Below, piece by piece: positions 1-12,083 of a stretch of DNA of 64,000 nucleotides (position 1 is the first letter of the stretch; every line of letters starts with the position of its first letter). The translations under genes were made by a program, and so were the position numbers. Source of the DNA: Sphingobium jiangsuense (GTDB taxonomy: Bacteria > Pseudomonadota > Alphaproteobacteria > Sphingomonadales > Sphingomonadaceae); contig NZ_JACIDT010000010.1 of NCBI RefSeq assembly GCF_014196495.1, positions 1 through 64,000 on the forward strand, in the 5' to 3' direction. The notes under the pieces are model-generated. The model ran no database searches. It was not told the origin of the DNA and saw nothing but the letters and a program-made list of their open reading frames with translations.

Positions 1-148
1 TAGCAAATCCGGCCCTCAACAGGCACGCTTTTGCGGGATTTTCGGCCTGATGTTGGGCCATTTTCCCGTAGCAGTTTGGGGTAGCAGATGCTCTCTGGGG
101 ACCGTTTTTCGGACGATCCCCGAGAGATTTCAAGCACTTGAGAAGTGC
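1..148. other. Unassigned sequence 3' of tRNA-Leu
   Basis: No convincing coding frame is visible. A heptamer GTAGCAG occurs twice, at 68-74 and 81-87 (13-bp period). The segment lies immediately 3' of a tRNA gene, a common place for integrated elements, but no integrase or copy of the tRNA 3' end is visible, so no attachment site is claimed. Confidence 0.4.
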
Positions 149-149
149 T
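133..149 (-). terminator. Small hairpin at the tRNA 3' end
   Basis: The perfect inverted repeat AGCACTT / AAGTGCT (133-139 and 143-149, 3-nt loop) sits directly after the CCA end of the tRNA on the minus strand. It could help terminate or process the tRNA transcript. There is no strong T-tract, so the role is only suggested. Confidence 0.3.
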
Positions 150-235
150 GGTGCCCAGAAGAGGACTCGAACCTCCACGACCTTGCGATCGCCAGCACCT
201 GAAGCTGGTGCGTCTACCAATTCCGCCATCTGGGC
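149..235 (-). tRNA. tRNA-Leu (anticodon CAG)
   Basis: On the minus strand the sequence folds as an 87-nt class II tRNA. It has the acceptor stem GCCCAGA / TCTGGGC, discriminator A and an encoded CCA (149-151). The D-arm contains GGTAGACGC, the anticodon stem-loop is CCAGC-TTCAGGT-GCTGG with anticodon CAG, the variable arm is long, and the T-arm reads GGTTCGAGTCC. Leucine identity follows from the CAG anticodon and the long variable arm. Confidence 0.95.
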
Positions 236-445
236 ACGGGGTAGGCCGCGGCATCTAGCTGCCGGGTCGGGGGCTGTCAACGCACAAAAATGAAAAAAAT
301 GAAATTCGCGCCCAGGCCGGAAAACGGGTGCGGAAAAACGGCCGGGAAAAACGGGCATTGTCTCCTCCGGCGCTCTGGTGCATGGGGAGGCCGAAGGCGC
401 GTCCGGCGCGTCGATAGAGTCCAGTTGAAGAACGGGAAGAGCATC

Positions 446-1363
446 ATGTTGGTGACGATATTCGGTGGCGGCGGCTTCGTGGGGCGCTATGTCGCGCAGG
501 AATTGCTGGCCAGGGGGATGCGCGTCCGTGTCGCGGGGCGCAATCCGGGCGATGCGATGCGGGTGAAGCCGCTGGGCGGCCTCGGCCAGACGCAGCTCGT
601 CCGCGCCGACGTCACCGATGCCGCCAGCGTGGCGCGCGCCGTCGCGGGCGCCGATGCCGTGGTCAATCTGGTCGCGGTGCTGGACGGCAAGCTCGACGCG
701 ATCAACCATCAAGGCGCGGCCAATGTCGCCCAGGCCGTCGCCGATGCGGGGATCGAAACCTTCGTCCATATCTCCGCCATCGGTGCCGACCCCGCCAGCG
801 ATTCGGCTTATGGCCGGTCCAAGGGACAGGGGGAGCAGGCCGTCCGCGCCGCCTGTCCGAATGCGATCATCATCTGCCCGTCGATCATCTTCGGGCGTGA
901 GGACCAGTTCACCAACCGCTTCGCCGGCATGGCCCGGCTGATGCCGGTGCTGCCCGTGCTGGCGCCGGAAACGAAATTCCAGCCCGTCTATGTCGTCGAT
1001 GTCGCCCGCGCCATTGCCGAGGCGGTCGCGAACGGCAAGGTCCATGCCGGGCGCACTTTCGAGCTGGGCGGACCGCAGTTGATGAGCATGCTGGAGATCA
1101 ACCGCTTCATCGCCGAGCATAGCGGGCATGGCCGCGCGCTGCTGCCGATGCCCGATGTTGCGGGATCGCTGCTTTCCCTCATCCCCTGTTCGCCGATCAC
1201 GCGCGACCAGTGGAAGATGCTGGCGCGCGACACCGTCGTCGGCCCGGATGCGGCGGGGCTGGCCGATCTGGGCATCGCGCCCACGCCGATGGGGGCGGTC
1301 GCGGACAGCTGGCTGGTGACCTATCGCAAGCATGGGCGCTTTTCCCGCCGCGCAAGGGCCTGA
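446..1363 (+). CDS. NDUFA9-like NAD(P)-binding protein (atypical SDR)
   Basis: A 305-residue Rossmann-fold protein of the complex I NDUFA9 subunit / NAD-dependent epimerase type. The N-terminus MLVTIFGGGGFVGRYVAQ holds the glycine-rich dinucleotide site (GGGGFVG, residues 7-13), and a later segment reads HISAIGADP then SAYGRSKGQGE, as in atypical short-chain dehydrogenases (YxxxK becomes YGRSK). The frame is open upstream from 290, but the start at 446 is preferred because the Rossmann beta1 strand begins there and a purine-rich AAGAACGGGAAGAG lies just upstream. Family members are linked to respiratory-chain or quinone-associated functions; the substrate is unknown. A strong terminator follows at 1408. 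Confidence 0.85.
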   Translation: MLVTIFGGGGFVGRYVAQELLARGMRVRVAGRNPGDAMRVKPLGGLGQTQLVRADVTDAASVARAVAGADAVVNLVAVLDGKLDAINHQGAANVAQAVADAGIETFVHISAIGADPASDSAYGRSKGQGEQAVRAACPNAIIICPSIIFGREDQFTNRFAGMARLMPVLPVLAPETKFQPVYVVDVARAIAEAVANGKVHAGRTFELGGPQLMSMLEINRFIAEHSGHGRALLPMPDVAGSLLSLIPCSPITRDQWKMLARDTVVGPDAAGLADLGIAPTPMGAVADSWLVTYRKHGRFSRRARA

Positions 1364-1407
1364 AGCCCGGCGGCGGGTGCCGGTTCTACCAGCTTCTATA
1401 CCGTTCG

Positions 1408-1447
1408 AACGGCGATCGCGATTTTCCGCGGTCGCCGTTTTCTTTTT
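1408..1447 (+). terminator. Rho-independent terminator
   Basis: A 13-bp stem AACGGCGATCGCG (1408-1420) pairs with CGCGGTCGCCGTT (1427-1439) through one G-U pair, with a 6-nt loop. A T-rich tail (TTTCTTTTTC) follows. It terminates the NDUFA9-like gene. Confidence 0.85.
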
Positions 1448-1513
1448 CCCGGAGGAGGCGAGTTCGGCAGGCTTATAGTACAGTATCGGACCTATATTCT
1501 TGCTGGAAATCTA

Positions 1514-1530
1514 TTGAGATCGATTCTCAA
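1514..1530. promoter_or_regulatory. Inverted repeat TTGAGA-N5-TCTCAA upstream of gltD
   Basis: TTGAGA (1514-1519) and TCTCAA (1525-1530) form a perfect 6-bp dyad in an AT-rich stretch about 125 bp before gltD. It could be an operator of the glutamate synthase operon. It vaguely resembles Fur/Irr-type dyads, but no regulator can be assigned. Confidence 0.3.
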
Positions 1531-1655
1531 AAAGAAAAAGCGTAAAAATAAGACAATATCTCTTACCTTAATTGCAGAATCCGCGTGACTCCGTCGCTCC
1601 GATCCCTTATGGGCGGGGCGAGCCCCACAATTTGATTGGCGCAGGAGCAACGACT

Positions 1656-3107
1656 ATGGGCGATAACCCCATGCTGAAATTTGTCGGCACGCGGCAGGAT
1701 TATCCCGACAAGCGCGCGGCGCAGGATCGCGCCCACGATTTTGGCGAGATCAGCCGCAGCTTCGTGATCGACAAGGCGGAGGAGCAGGCTTCGCGGTGCT
1801 CGCAATGCGGCGTGCCCTATTGCTCGACCCATTGCCCGCTGCACAATCACATCCCGGACTGGCTGCGCCTGACCGCCGAAGGCCGCCTGCGCGAGGCCTA
1901 TGAGCTGTCGAACGCCACCTCCACCATGCCGGAAATCTGCGGCCGCATCTGCCCGCAGGACCGGCTGTGCGAGGGCAATTGCGTGATCGAGTTCTCCGGC
2001 CACGGCGCCGTCACCATCGGCAGCGTGGAAAAGTTCATCACCGACACCGCCTGGAAGGAAGGCTGGGTCGAGCCGATCGTGCCCGGCAAGCCCAGCGGCC
2101 AGTCGGTCGCGGTGATCGGCGCGGGCCCGGCGGGCCTGACGGCGGCGGAATATCTGCGCGTCGCCGGGCATGAGGTGCACGTCTATGACCGGCACGACCG
2201 GCCCGGCGGGCTGCTGACCTACGGCATCCCCGGCTTCAAGCTGGAAAAGGACGTGGTGATGCGCCGCATCGATCGCCTGAAGGAAGGCAGCATCGTCTTT
2301 CACCAGAATTTCGAGGTCGGTCGCGACGCGACGCTGGAGGACCTGCGGCGCAAGCATGGCGCGGTGCTGATCGCGACCGGTGTCTACAAGGCGCGCGACA
2401 TCAAGGCGCCGGGCGTCGGCGCGCCGGGCGTGGTCAAGGCGCTCGATTATCTGACTGCCTCCAACCGCGCGAGCTTCGGCGACGATGTGCCTGAGCATCG
2501 CGACGGCAGCCTGCTGGCGAAGGACAAGCATGTCGTCGTCATCGGCGGCGGCGACACCGCAATGGATTGCGTGCGCACGGCCATCCGCCAGGGCGCCAAG
2601 TCGGTGAAGTGCCTCTATCGCCGCGACCGGGAGAATATGCCCGGCTCCCAGCGCGAGGTGCAGAATGCCGAGGAGGAAGGCGTCGAGTTCGTCTGGCTTT
2701 CCGCCCCGGTCGCGTTCGAGGGGACGGAGCAGGTCAGCGGCGTCAAGGCGATCCGCATGCGTCTGGGCCAGCCCGATGCGTCGGGCCGCCGCTCGCCCGA
2801 ACCCGATCCGGGCAGCGAATTCACGCTGCCCGCCGATCTGGTCGTGCAGGCGCTGGGCTTCGAGCCGGAGGACCTGCCCAGGCTGTTCGGCGCGGAGGAT
2901 TTGTCCGTCACCCGCTGGGGCACGGTGCGCGTCGATCACAAGACGATGATGACCTCGCTCGACGGCGTGTTCGCCGCCGGCGACATCGTGCGCGGCGCCT
3001 CGCTGGTGGTGTGGGGCATTCGCGATGGCCGCGACGTGACCGAGCATATGCACCGCTATCTGAAGGCGAAGGCTGCGGCGGGCGTGAAAGAGAAGGAAGC
3101 GGCGTGA
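1656..3107 (+). CDS. gltD: Glutamate synthase (NADPH) small subunit
   Basis: A 483-residue FAD/NADPH-binding beta subunit that feeds electrons from NADPH to the large subunit for glutamate formation from glutamine and 2-oxoglutarate. Seen are the N-terminal cysteine cluster CSQCGVPYCSTHCP and a second one around CGRICPQDRLCEGNC (two [4Fe-4S] sites), the FAD motif VIGAGPAGLTAAEYL, the NADPH motif VIGGGDTAMDCVRTA, and the C-terminal AAGDIVRGASLVVW. The frame is open from 1572, but the ATG at 1656 is chosen because the conserved start MGDNPMLKFVGTRQDYP begins there and GCAGGAG lies 10 bp upstream. The stop overlaps the next gene by 4 bp (GTGA). The length matches the family. Confidence 0.96.
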   Translation: MGDNPMLKFVGTRQDYPDKRAAQDRAHDFGEISRSFVIDKAEEQASRCSQCGVPYCSTHCPLHNHIPDWLRLTAEGRLREAYELSNATSTMPEICGRICPQDRLCEGNCVIEFSGHGAVTIGSVEKFITDTAWKEGWVEPIVPGKPSGQSVAVIGAGPAGLTAAEYLRVAGHEVHVYDRHDRPGGLLTYGIPGFKLEKDVVMRRIDRLKEGSIVFHQNFEVGRDATLEDLRRKHGAVLIATGVYKARDIKAPGVGAPGVVKALDYLTASNRASFGDDVPEHRDGSLLAKDKHVVVIGGGDTAMDCVRTAIRQGAKSVKCLYRRDRENMPGSQREVQNAEEEGVEFVWLSAPVAFEGTEQVSGVKAIRMRLGQPDASGRRSPEPDPGSEFTLPADLVVQALGFEPEDLPRLFGAEDLSVTRWGTVRVDHKTMMTSLDGVFAAGDIVRGASLVVWGIRDGRDVTEHMHRYLKAKAAAGVKEKEAA

Positions 3108-3897
3108 GCAGGGCCGTGCGTCTTTGCGCGCTTGTCGGCGCGTCGCTGCTGGCCTGTGCGGCTCCGGCGGCCCTTGCTGTTGAAGGCAAGGTGGCGGCCG
3201 ACGCCTCCGCCGCTCCGATCGCGCCCGCGCAGATCGATGCGGCGCGGCCGGTGGTCGAAAAGCTGTTTCCTGTCGGCACCTATCGGCGCATGATGGGCGA
3301 GAGCCTGTCGCGGGTGATGGACGGCATGATGGACGGCTTCATGAAGATGCCGGTCGCCGATCTCGCCCGCATCGGCGGGGTGTCCGCCGAAAAGCTGGCC
3401 GGGATGGATGCCGCCTCGATGGAGGAAGTGTCCGCGATCGTCGACCCCCATTATCGGGAGCGGACGAAGCGCGGCATGGACGCGATGATGGCGGGCATGA
3501 CCGACCTGATGGACGGGTTCGAGCCGCGCGTGCGCGAGGCGCTGATCCGGGCCTATGCCCGCAAGTTCACCTCCGGCGAGCTGGCGGAGCTGGGCGCGTT
3601 TTTCGCGACGCCCGCAGGCGGGAAATATGCCGCCCATTCGATGAGCATCTTCATGGACCCGGAGATATTGGGCGAGATGCAGGCGCTGATGCCGGAGATG
3701 ATGAAGCAGATGCCGGAACTGGCGCAGCGCGCGCAGCAGGCGACGGCATCGCTGCCGCCGCCGCGCAGGCTTTCCGACCTGTCGAAGGCGGAGCGCAAGC
3801 GGCTGGCCACGATATTGGGTGTCAGCGAGGACGATCTGAAGGACAGGCCCGCTCCGGCCTGGCCTGGTGAAGAGAACAGCGAAGAAGGGACCGAGCA

Positions 3898-3901
<4 letters not shown>
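3104..3901 (+). CDS. DUF2059-type exported protein between gltD and gltB
   Basis: A 265-residue protein read from a GTG that overlaps the gltD stop (GTGA); its own TGA overlaps the gltB start (ATGA). The N-terminus (SRAVRLCALVGASLLACAAPAALA) is a Sec signal peptide with an ALA-type cleavage site near residue 26. The middle is helical and rich in Met (MMGESLSRVMDGMMDGFMKM). The stretch with ALIRAYARKFTSGELAELGAFFATPAGGKY matches the DUF2059 signature, a domain of unknown function in exported proteins. The C-terminus is acidic. Why an exported protein is translationally coupled inside a cytosolic glutamate synthase operon is not known. The GTG start is chosen from the overlap and the signal peptide. 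Confidence 0.8.
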
Positions 3902-8436
<4,535 letters not shown>

Positions 8437-8461
8437 GCGGCGCTTCTTCCGGGAGATAAGG

Positions 8462-8497
8462 AGGCGGGGAGGGCGATGCTCTTCCCGCCTCTTTCCG
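8462..8497 (+). terminator. Terminator hairpin after gltB
   Basis: The stem AGGCGGGGAG (8462-8471) pairs with CTTCCCGCCT (8481-8490) with one G-U pair and a 9-nt loop. A pyrimidine-rich tail CTTTCCGTTT follows. Likely end of the glt operon transcript. Confidence 0.65.
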
Positions 8498-8535
8498 TTT
8501 GGGCGGAAAGGGCTATGATGCGGCGGCACCGCGAC

Positions 8536-8576
8536 CTGGACTCGTTCCTGGTCTGGATTGAACCGGAACGAGCCAG
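8536..8576. repeat. Leader hairpin 1 upstream of the NlpE/META lipoprotein gene
   Basis: The inverted repeat CTGG-A-CTCGTTCC (8536-8548) pairs with GGAACGAG-CCAG (8565-8576), with additional inner pairing. It is followed by the T-rich AATATTTCTTTGTTT. It may be a terminator, an attenuator, or part of a dispersed REP-like element. Confidence 0.6.
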
Positions 8577-8594
8577 AATATTTCTTTGTTTGCC

Positions 8595-8638
8595 GTGATT
8601 TCCGAGCCGGCAGGTGATTCCACCTGCCTCGAAATCAC
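8595..8638. repeat. Leader hairpin 2 upstream of the NlpE/META lipoprotein gene
   Basis: The arms GTGATTTC (8595-8602) and GAAATCAC (8631-8638) enclose GAG/CTC and the inner stem CAGGTG-attc-CACCTG (8611-8626). The whole structure ends 22 bp before the ATG at 8661, so it may affect transcription or translation of the lipoprotein gene. Confidence 0.6.
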
Positions 8639-8660
8639 TCTGAAGGGAAGGGATGGCTTC

Positions 8661-9446
8661 ATGAAAATCGGACGTCTGGCGATGGCCGCATTGCCGCTTC
8701 TGCTGGCGGGCGGAGGGTGTGCTCCCGTTGCCACGCAGGCGGGCGGGGCCGACGCCGCCCCGGATCCGGCTCATAGTTCGCGCAATGCGCTCGACTGGGC
8801 GGGCACCTACAAGGGCGTGCTGCCTTGCGCGGATTGCGAAGGGATCGAAACCATCGTCACGCTGGGCGGGGACGGCGCCTATTCCACCCGCTCCCGCTAT
8901 CTCGGCAAGGGTGACGGAAACAGTTTCTCGACGCAGGGCCGCTTTACATGGGACGACCGGGGAGGCAGCATCCTGCTGTCCGGCGATCAGCCCGCCCGCT
9001 ATCTGGTCGGGGAAAACCGGCTGATCCGGCTGGCGCAGGACGGCAGCCGGATCACGGGCGCGCTGGCCGATCATTATGTGCTGGTGAAGATGGACGAAAG
9101 CATCACGGAAAAATATTGGAAGCTGGTGGAACTGCACGGCAAGCCGGTGCCCGCGCTGGACCGCGAGCCGCATTTCATCCTGAGCGCGCAGGACAATCGC
9201 ATCAGCGGCTATGCCGGATGCAACGGCTTCGGCGGAAGCTATACGCTGGATGAAAAGACCTCCCGCATCCGGTTCGGGCAGATGGCCTCGACCATGATGG
9301 CGTGCGACAAGGGCATGGACGTGGAGCAGGGCTTTCACGATGTCTTGCGGCAGGCGGACAATTATTCGCTGAACGGCGACAGCATGACCCTCAACCGCGG
9401 ACGCATGGCGCCGCTCGCCCGGTTCGAGGCGGTCTATCTGCAATAA
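8661..9446 (+). CDS. Lipoprotein with NlpE-like and META (HslJ-like) domains
   Basis: A 261-residue probable lipoprotein. The N-terminus MKIGRLAMAALPLLLAGGGC looks like a lipoprotein signal with Cys20 after a slightly unusual GGG. Residues ~45-140 match the NlpE/copper-resistance N-terminal beta-barrel (WAGTYKGVLPCADCEGIET, with the CxxC pair). Residues ~150-255 match a META domain (YWKLVELHGKPV, SGYAGCNGFGGSYTLD, MASTMMACDKGMDVEQ), as in HslJ. It probably sits in the envelope and may sense or relieve envelope or metal stress. The upstream frame is open from 8586, but 8661 fits the signal peptide and lies after AAGGGAAGGG. Two hairpins precede it. Confidence 0.85.
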   Translation: MKIGRLAMAALPLLLAGGGCAPVATQAGGADAAPDPAHSSRNALDWAGTYKGVLPCADCEGIETIVTLGGDGAYSTRSRYLGKGDGNSFSTQGRFTWDDRGGSILLSGDQPARYLVGENRLIRLAQDGSRITGALADHYVLVKMDESITEKYWKLVELHGKPVPALDREPHFILSAQDNRISGYAGCNGFGGSYTLDEKTSRIRFGQMASTMMACDKGMDVEQGFHDVLRQADNYSLNGDSMTLNRGRMAPLARFEAVYLQ

Positions 9447-9498
9447 ATTGGGCGGGCTGACCTTCGCCCCATGGCCGAAAACGGCCATATGACGCAGT

Positions 9499-9533
9499 GA
9501 AAAGGCGCCGGAATTGCTCCCGGCGCCTTTTTG
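9499..9533. terminator. Bidirectional terminator between the lipoprotein gene and glcB
   Basis: An 11-bp stem AAAGGCGCCGG (9501-9511) pairs with CCGGCGCCTTT (9520-9530) across an 8-nt loop. It has A's before and T's after, so it can serve both converging genes. Confidence 0.85.
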
Positions 9534-9554
9534 ATATCGTCAGGCCCGCGCGGG

Positions 9555-11693
9555 TCAGGCCGGTTCGGCCTCGCGCTCCGCGTCCTGCGCTTTCAGCTTC
9601 GCGCGCCAGGCGTGGAGCAGCGGCTCGGTATAGCCATTGGGCTGCTCGACGCCCTTGAACACCAGGTCGCGCGCCGCCTGCCAGGCGAGGCTGGTCGCCT
9701 CATGTCCCGCCATCGGACGGTAGAGTGGATCGCCCGCATTCTGCGCGTCGACCTTCGCGGCCATGCGCGCGAAGGCGGCGTCGATATCCTGCGCGCTCAC
9801 CACGCCGTGCAGCAGCCAGTTCGCCATATGCTGCGAACTGATGCGCAGCGTCGCGCGGTCCTCCATCAGGCCGATGTCGTTGATGTCCGGCACCTTGGAA
9901 CAGCCGATGCCCTGATCGATCCAGCGCACCACATAGCCCAATATGCCCTGCGCGTTGTTGTCCAGCTCGGCGCGGATATCCTCCGCCGACCAGTTGACGC
10001 CTTGCGCTACGGGAAGGGTCAGCAGCCGGTCGAGCGAGGCGACGCCCTCGGCGCGGCGCTCTTCCTGCCGGGCGAACACGTCGACCAGATGATAATGGGT
10101 CGCGTGCAGCGTCGCCGCCGTCGGCGAAGGCACCCATGCGGTGTTCGCGCCGGTCCTGGGATGACCGATCTTCTGGTCGAGCATGTCGGCCATGCGGTCG
10201 GGCGCGGCCCACATGCCCTTGCCGATCTGCGCCTTGCCGGAAAGGCCGCAGGCGAGGCCGATCTGCACATTGCGATCCTCATAGGCGGCGATCCAGTCGG
10301 ACGCCTTCATGTCGCCCTTGCGGATCATCGGCCCGGCCTGCATCGAGGTGTGCATCTCGTCGCCGGTGCGGTCGAGGAAGCCGGTGTTGATGAACATGAT
10401 GCGGTGCCTCACCGCCGCGATGCAGGCGGCGAGATTGGCCGAGGTGCGGCGTTCCTCGTCCATCACGCCCACTTTGAGCGTGTGGCGGGCGAGGCCGAGC
10501 AGGTCCTCGATCGCGTCGAACAGCCGGTCGGTGAACGCGCATTCCTCCGGCCCGTGCATCTTGGGCTTGACGATATAGACGCTGCCGGTGCGGCTGTTGA
10601 CGAAGGCGCCGTTGCGCTTGAGGTCGTGCATCGCGATCAGGCTGGTGACGATGCCGTCGATGATGCCTTCGGGCGCCTCGCCGCCATCGGGCAGCAGGAT
10701 AGCGGGCGTCGTCATCAGATGGCCGACATTGCGCACGAACAGCAGCGAGCGGCCGGGCAGGATGAAGGTGGTGCCGTCGGGCGCGGTGTAGCTGCGGTCG
10801 CCGTTGAGGCGGCGGGTCATCATCGCGCCGTTCTTCTCGAACGTGTCCTCAAGGTCGCCCTTCATCAGGCCGAGCCAGTTGGCATAGGCCAGCACCTTGT
10901 CCGCCGCATCGACCGCCGCGACGCTGTCCTCCAGGTCGCAGATGGTGGTGAGCGCAGCCTCCAGCACGATATCGGCAAGGCCAGCCTTGTCGGTGGCGCC
11001 GATCGGATGGGCGCGGTCGATCACCAGTTCGATGTGGAGGCCGTTGTGGCGGAGCAGGAGAGTGTCGCCCGCGCGGCCGACGAACTGGCCGGGATCGGCG
11101 AGATCGGGCTCGCCGCCCGGCCAGTCGCTCCAGCTCCCTGCACGGAGCGGAACGGCCTTGTCGAGAAAGTCGCGGCCCCAGGCGATGACCTGCGCGCCCC
11201 GCGCCGCGTCATAGCCCCTGCCCGCGGGCGCGCCGGGGATCGCATCGGTGCCGTAGAGCGCATCATAGAGGCTGCCCCAGCGCGCATTGGCGGCGTTGAG
11301 GAGGAAGCGGGCGTTGAGGATCGGCACGACGAGCTGCGGCCCGGCCATGGTCGCCAGCTCCGCGTCGATGTTTGCGGTCGTCACCTCGAACGGCGCGGGT
11401 TCGGGCACGAGATAGCCGATATCGCGCAGGAACGCCTGATAGTCGGCCTGATCGACCGGCTTGCCCGCGCGCCCGCGGTGCCAGCCGTCGATCCGCGCCT
11501 GCAAATCGTCGCGCTTTGCCAGCAGCGCCGCATTCTCCGGCACGAAGCGCGCCAATATCCCCGCCGTGCCGGACCAGAAGGCCGAGGCGTCGATGCCCGT
11601 GCCGGGCAGCGCCCGCTCCTCGATGAAGCGGGCCAGATCCTCCGCGATCCGAAGACCGGCGCGCTCAACCATGGTGGTCATGTTCTTCTCCAT
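9555..11693 (-). CDS. glcB: Malate synthase G
   Basis: A 712-residue enzyme that condenses glyoxylate with acetyl-CoA to malate, the second glyoxylate-shunt step. Recognisable malate synthase G segments are [18 protein letters not shown] (the catalytic Asp/Glu metal region), NRDGTF-like [49 protein letters not shown] and [22 protein letters not shown]. The start at 11693 gives [13 protein letters not shown]; an internal start at MTTMVERAG is possible. It lies downstream of aceA and a small ORF on the same strand, consistent with a glyoxylate-shunt operon. A 14-bp tandem repeat lies in its leader. Confidence 0.96.
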   Translation of the reverse strand: MEKNMTTMVERAGLRIAEDLARFIEERALPGTGIDASAFWSGTAGILARFVPENAALLAKRDDLQARIDGWHRGRAGKPVDQADYQAFLRDIGYLVPEPAPFEVTTANIDAELATMAGPQLVVPILNARFLLNAANARWGSLYDALYGTDAIPGAPAGRGYDAARGAQVIAWGRDFLDKAVPLRAGSWSDWPGGEPDLADPGQFVGRAGDTLLLRHNGLHIELVIDRAHPIGATDKAGLADIVLEAALTTICDLEDSVAAVDAADKVLAYANWLGLMKGDLEDTFEKNGAMMTRRLNGDRSYTAPDGTTFILPGRSLLFVRNVGHLMTTPAILLPDGGEAPEGIIDGIVTSLIAMHDLKRNGAFVNSRTGSVYIVKPKMHGPEECAFTDRLFDAIEDLLGLARHTLKVGVMDEERRTSANLAACIAAVRHRIMFINTGFLDRTGDEMHTSMQAGPMIRKGDMKASDWIAAYEDRNVQIGLACGLSGKAQIGKGMWAAPDRMADMLDQKIGHPRTGANTAWVPSPTAATLHATHYHLVDVFARQEERRAEGVASLDRLLTLPVAQGVNWSAEDIRAELDNNAQGILGYVVRWIDQGIGCSKVPDINDIGLMEDRATLRISSQHMANWLLHGVVSAQDIDAAFARMAAKVDAQNAGDPLYRPMAGHEATSLAWQAARDLVFKGVEQPNGYTEPLLHAWRAKLKAQDAEREAEPA

Positions 11694-11717
11694 TGCAATC
11701 AGGGGCGCAAGGCCGCC

Positions 11718-11759
11718 GTCCCTTCATCCAGGCCCCTTCATCCGGGCCCCTTCATCCGG
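11718..11759. repeat. Three tandem 14-bp repeats in the glcB leader
   Basis: The units are GTCCCTTCATCCAG, GCCCCTTCATCCGG and GCCCCTTCATCCGG, in direct succession 25 bp upstream of the glcB start. On the glcB strand each unit contains GATGAAGGGG. Such arrays can vary in copy number. Confidence 0.8.
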
Positions 11760-11773
11760 GAAGGGATGGCGGA

Positions 11774-11818
11774 AGTCGACCCGCCGCGGCTGGCGTGCGC
11801 AGCCCCGACGGGTCGACT
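11774..11818. terminator. Strong hairpin after the small ORF
   Basis: The perfect 10-bp arms AGTCGACCCG (11774-11783) and CGGGTCGACT (11809-11818) are extended inside by GGCTG/CAGCC. There is no clear T-tract on the minus strand. It may be an mRNA-stabilising or processing structure, or a weak terminator, between the small ORF and glcB. Confidence 0.55.
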
Positions 11819-11853
11819 CTTTCCTCCCCAGGAAAGCCCTTGTCGTCCGTCCG

Positions 11854-12015
11854 TCAGCCGAGGCGGCCGAGACGGTGGTACAGGTTCACGAATTTGGAGG
11901 AACGCGGTTCGTCCTGGATCTTCTTGATATATTCCCCGACCGCTTCCTTCATCAGTTCGAAGTCCTCGGTCGAAAAGACCGCGCGGGACCGGGTGGGTTC
12001 GGTGGTCGTCGTCAT
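11854..12015 (-). CDS. Small 53-residue protein between aceA and glcB
   Basis: The minus-strand frame starts MTTTTEPTRSRAVFSTEDFE, continues through LMKEAVGEYIKKIQDEPRSS and ends LYHRLGRLG. It is preceded by a good ribosome binding site, AAAGGAGCAGC, before the ATG at 12015. The sequence is charged, predicted helical and has no signal peptide or membrane segment. Its position between isocitrate lyase and malate synthase on the same strand suggests co-transcription with the glyoxylate shunt. I do not recognise a named family; a small regulator or partner of one of the enzymes is conceivable but untested. A perfect 11-bp hairpin precedes it. Confidence 0.75.
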   Translation of the reverse strand: MTTTTEPTRSRAVFSTEDFELMKEAVGEYIKKIQDEPRSSKFVNLYHRLGRLG

Positions 12016-12037
12016 ATGCTGCTCCTTTCTTCCGGGC

Positions 12038-12068
12038 GGGGACGGGTCGAAAGGGAAGACCCGTCCCC
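12038..12068 (-). repeat. Intercistronic hairpin between aceA and the small ORF
   Basis: The perfect 11-bp arms GGGGACGGGTC (12038-12048) and GACCCGTCCCC (12058-12068) have a 9-nt loop and no T-tract. It probably stabilises or sets the ratio of upstream aceA to downstream mRNA. Confidence 0.6.
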
Positions 12069-12083
12069 TGGTGATCGAAATGC

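Noticed and set aside
1-148. Integration site or integrase remnant beside the tRNA
   Set aside because: Only a short direct repeat (GTAGCAG twice) is visible; no integrase frame and no second copy of the tRNA 3' end.
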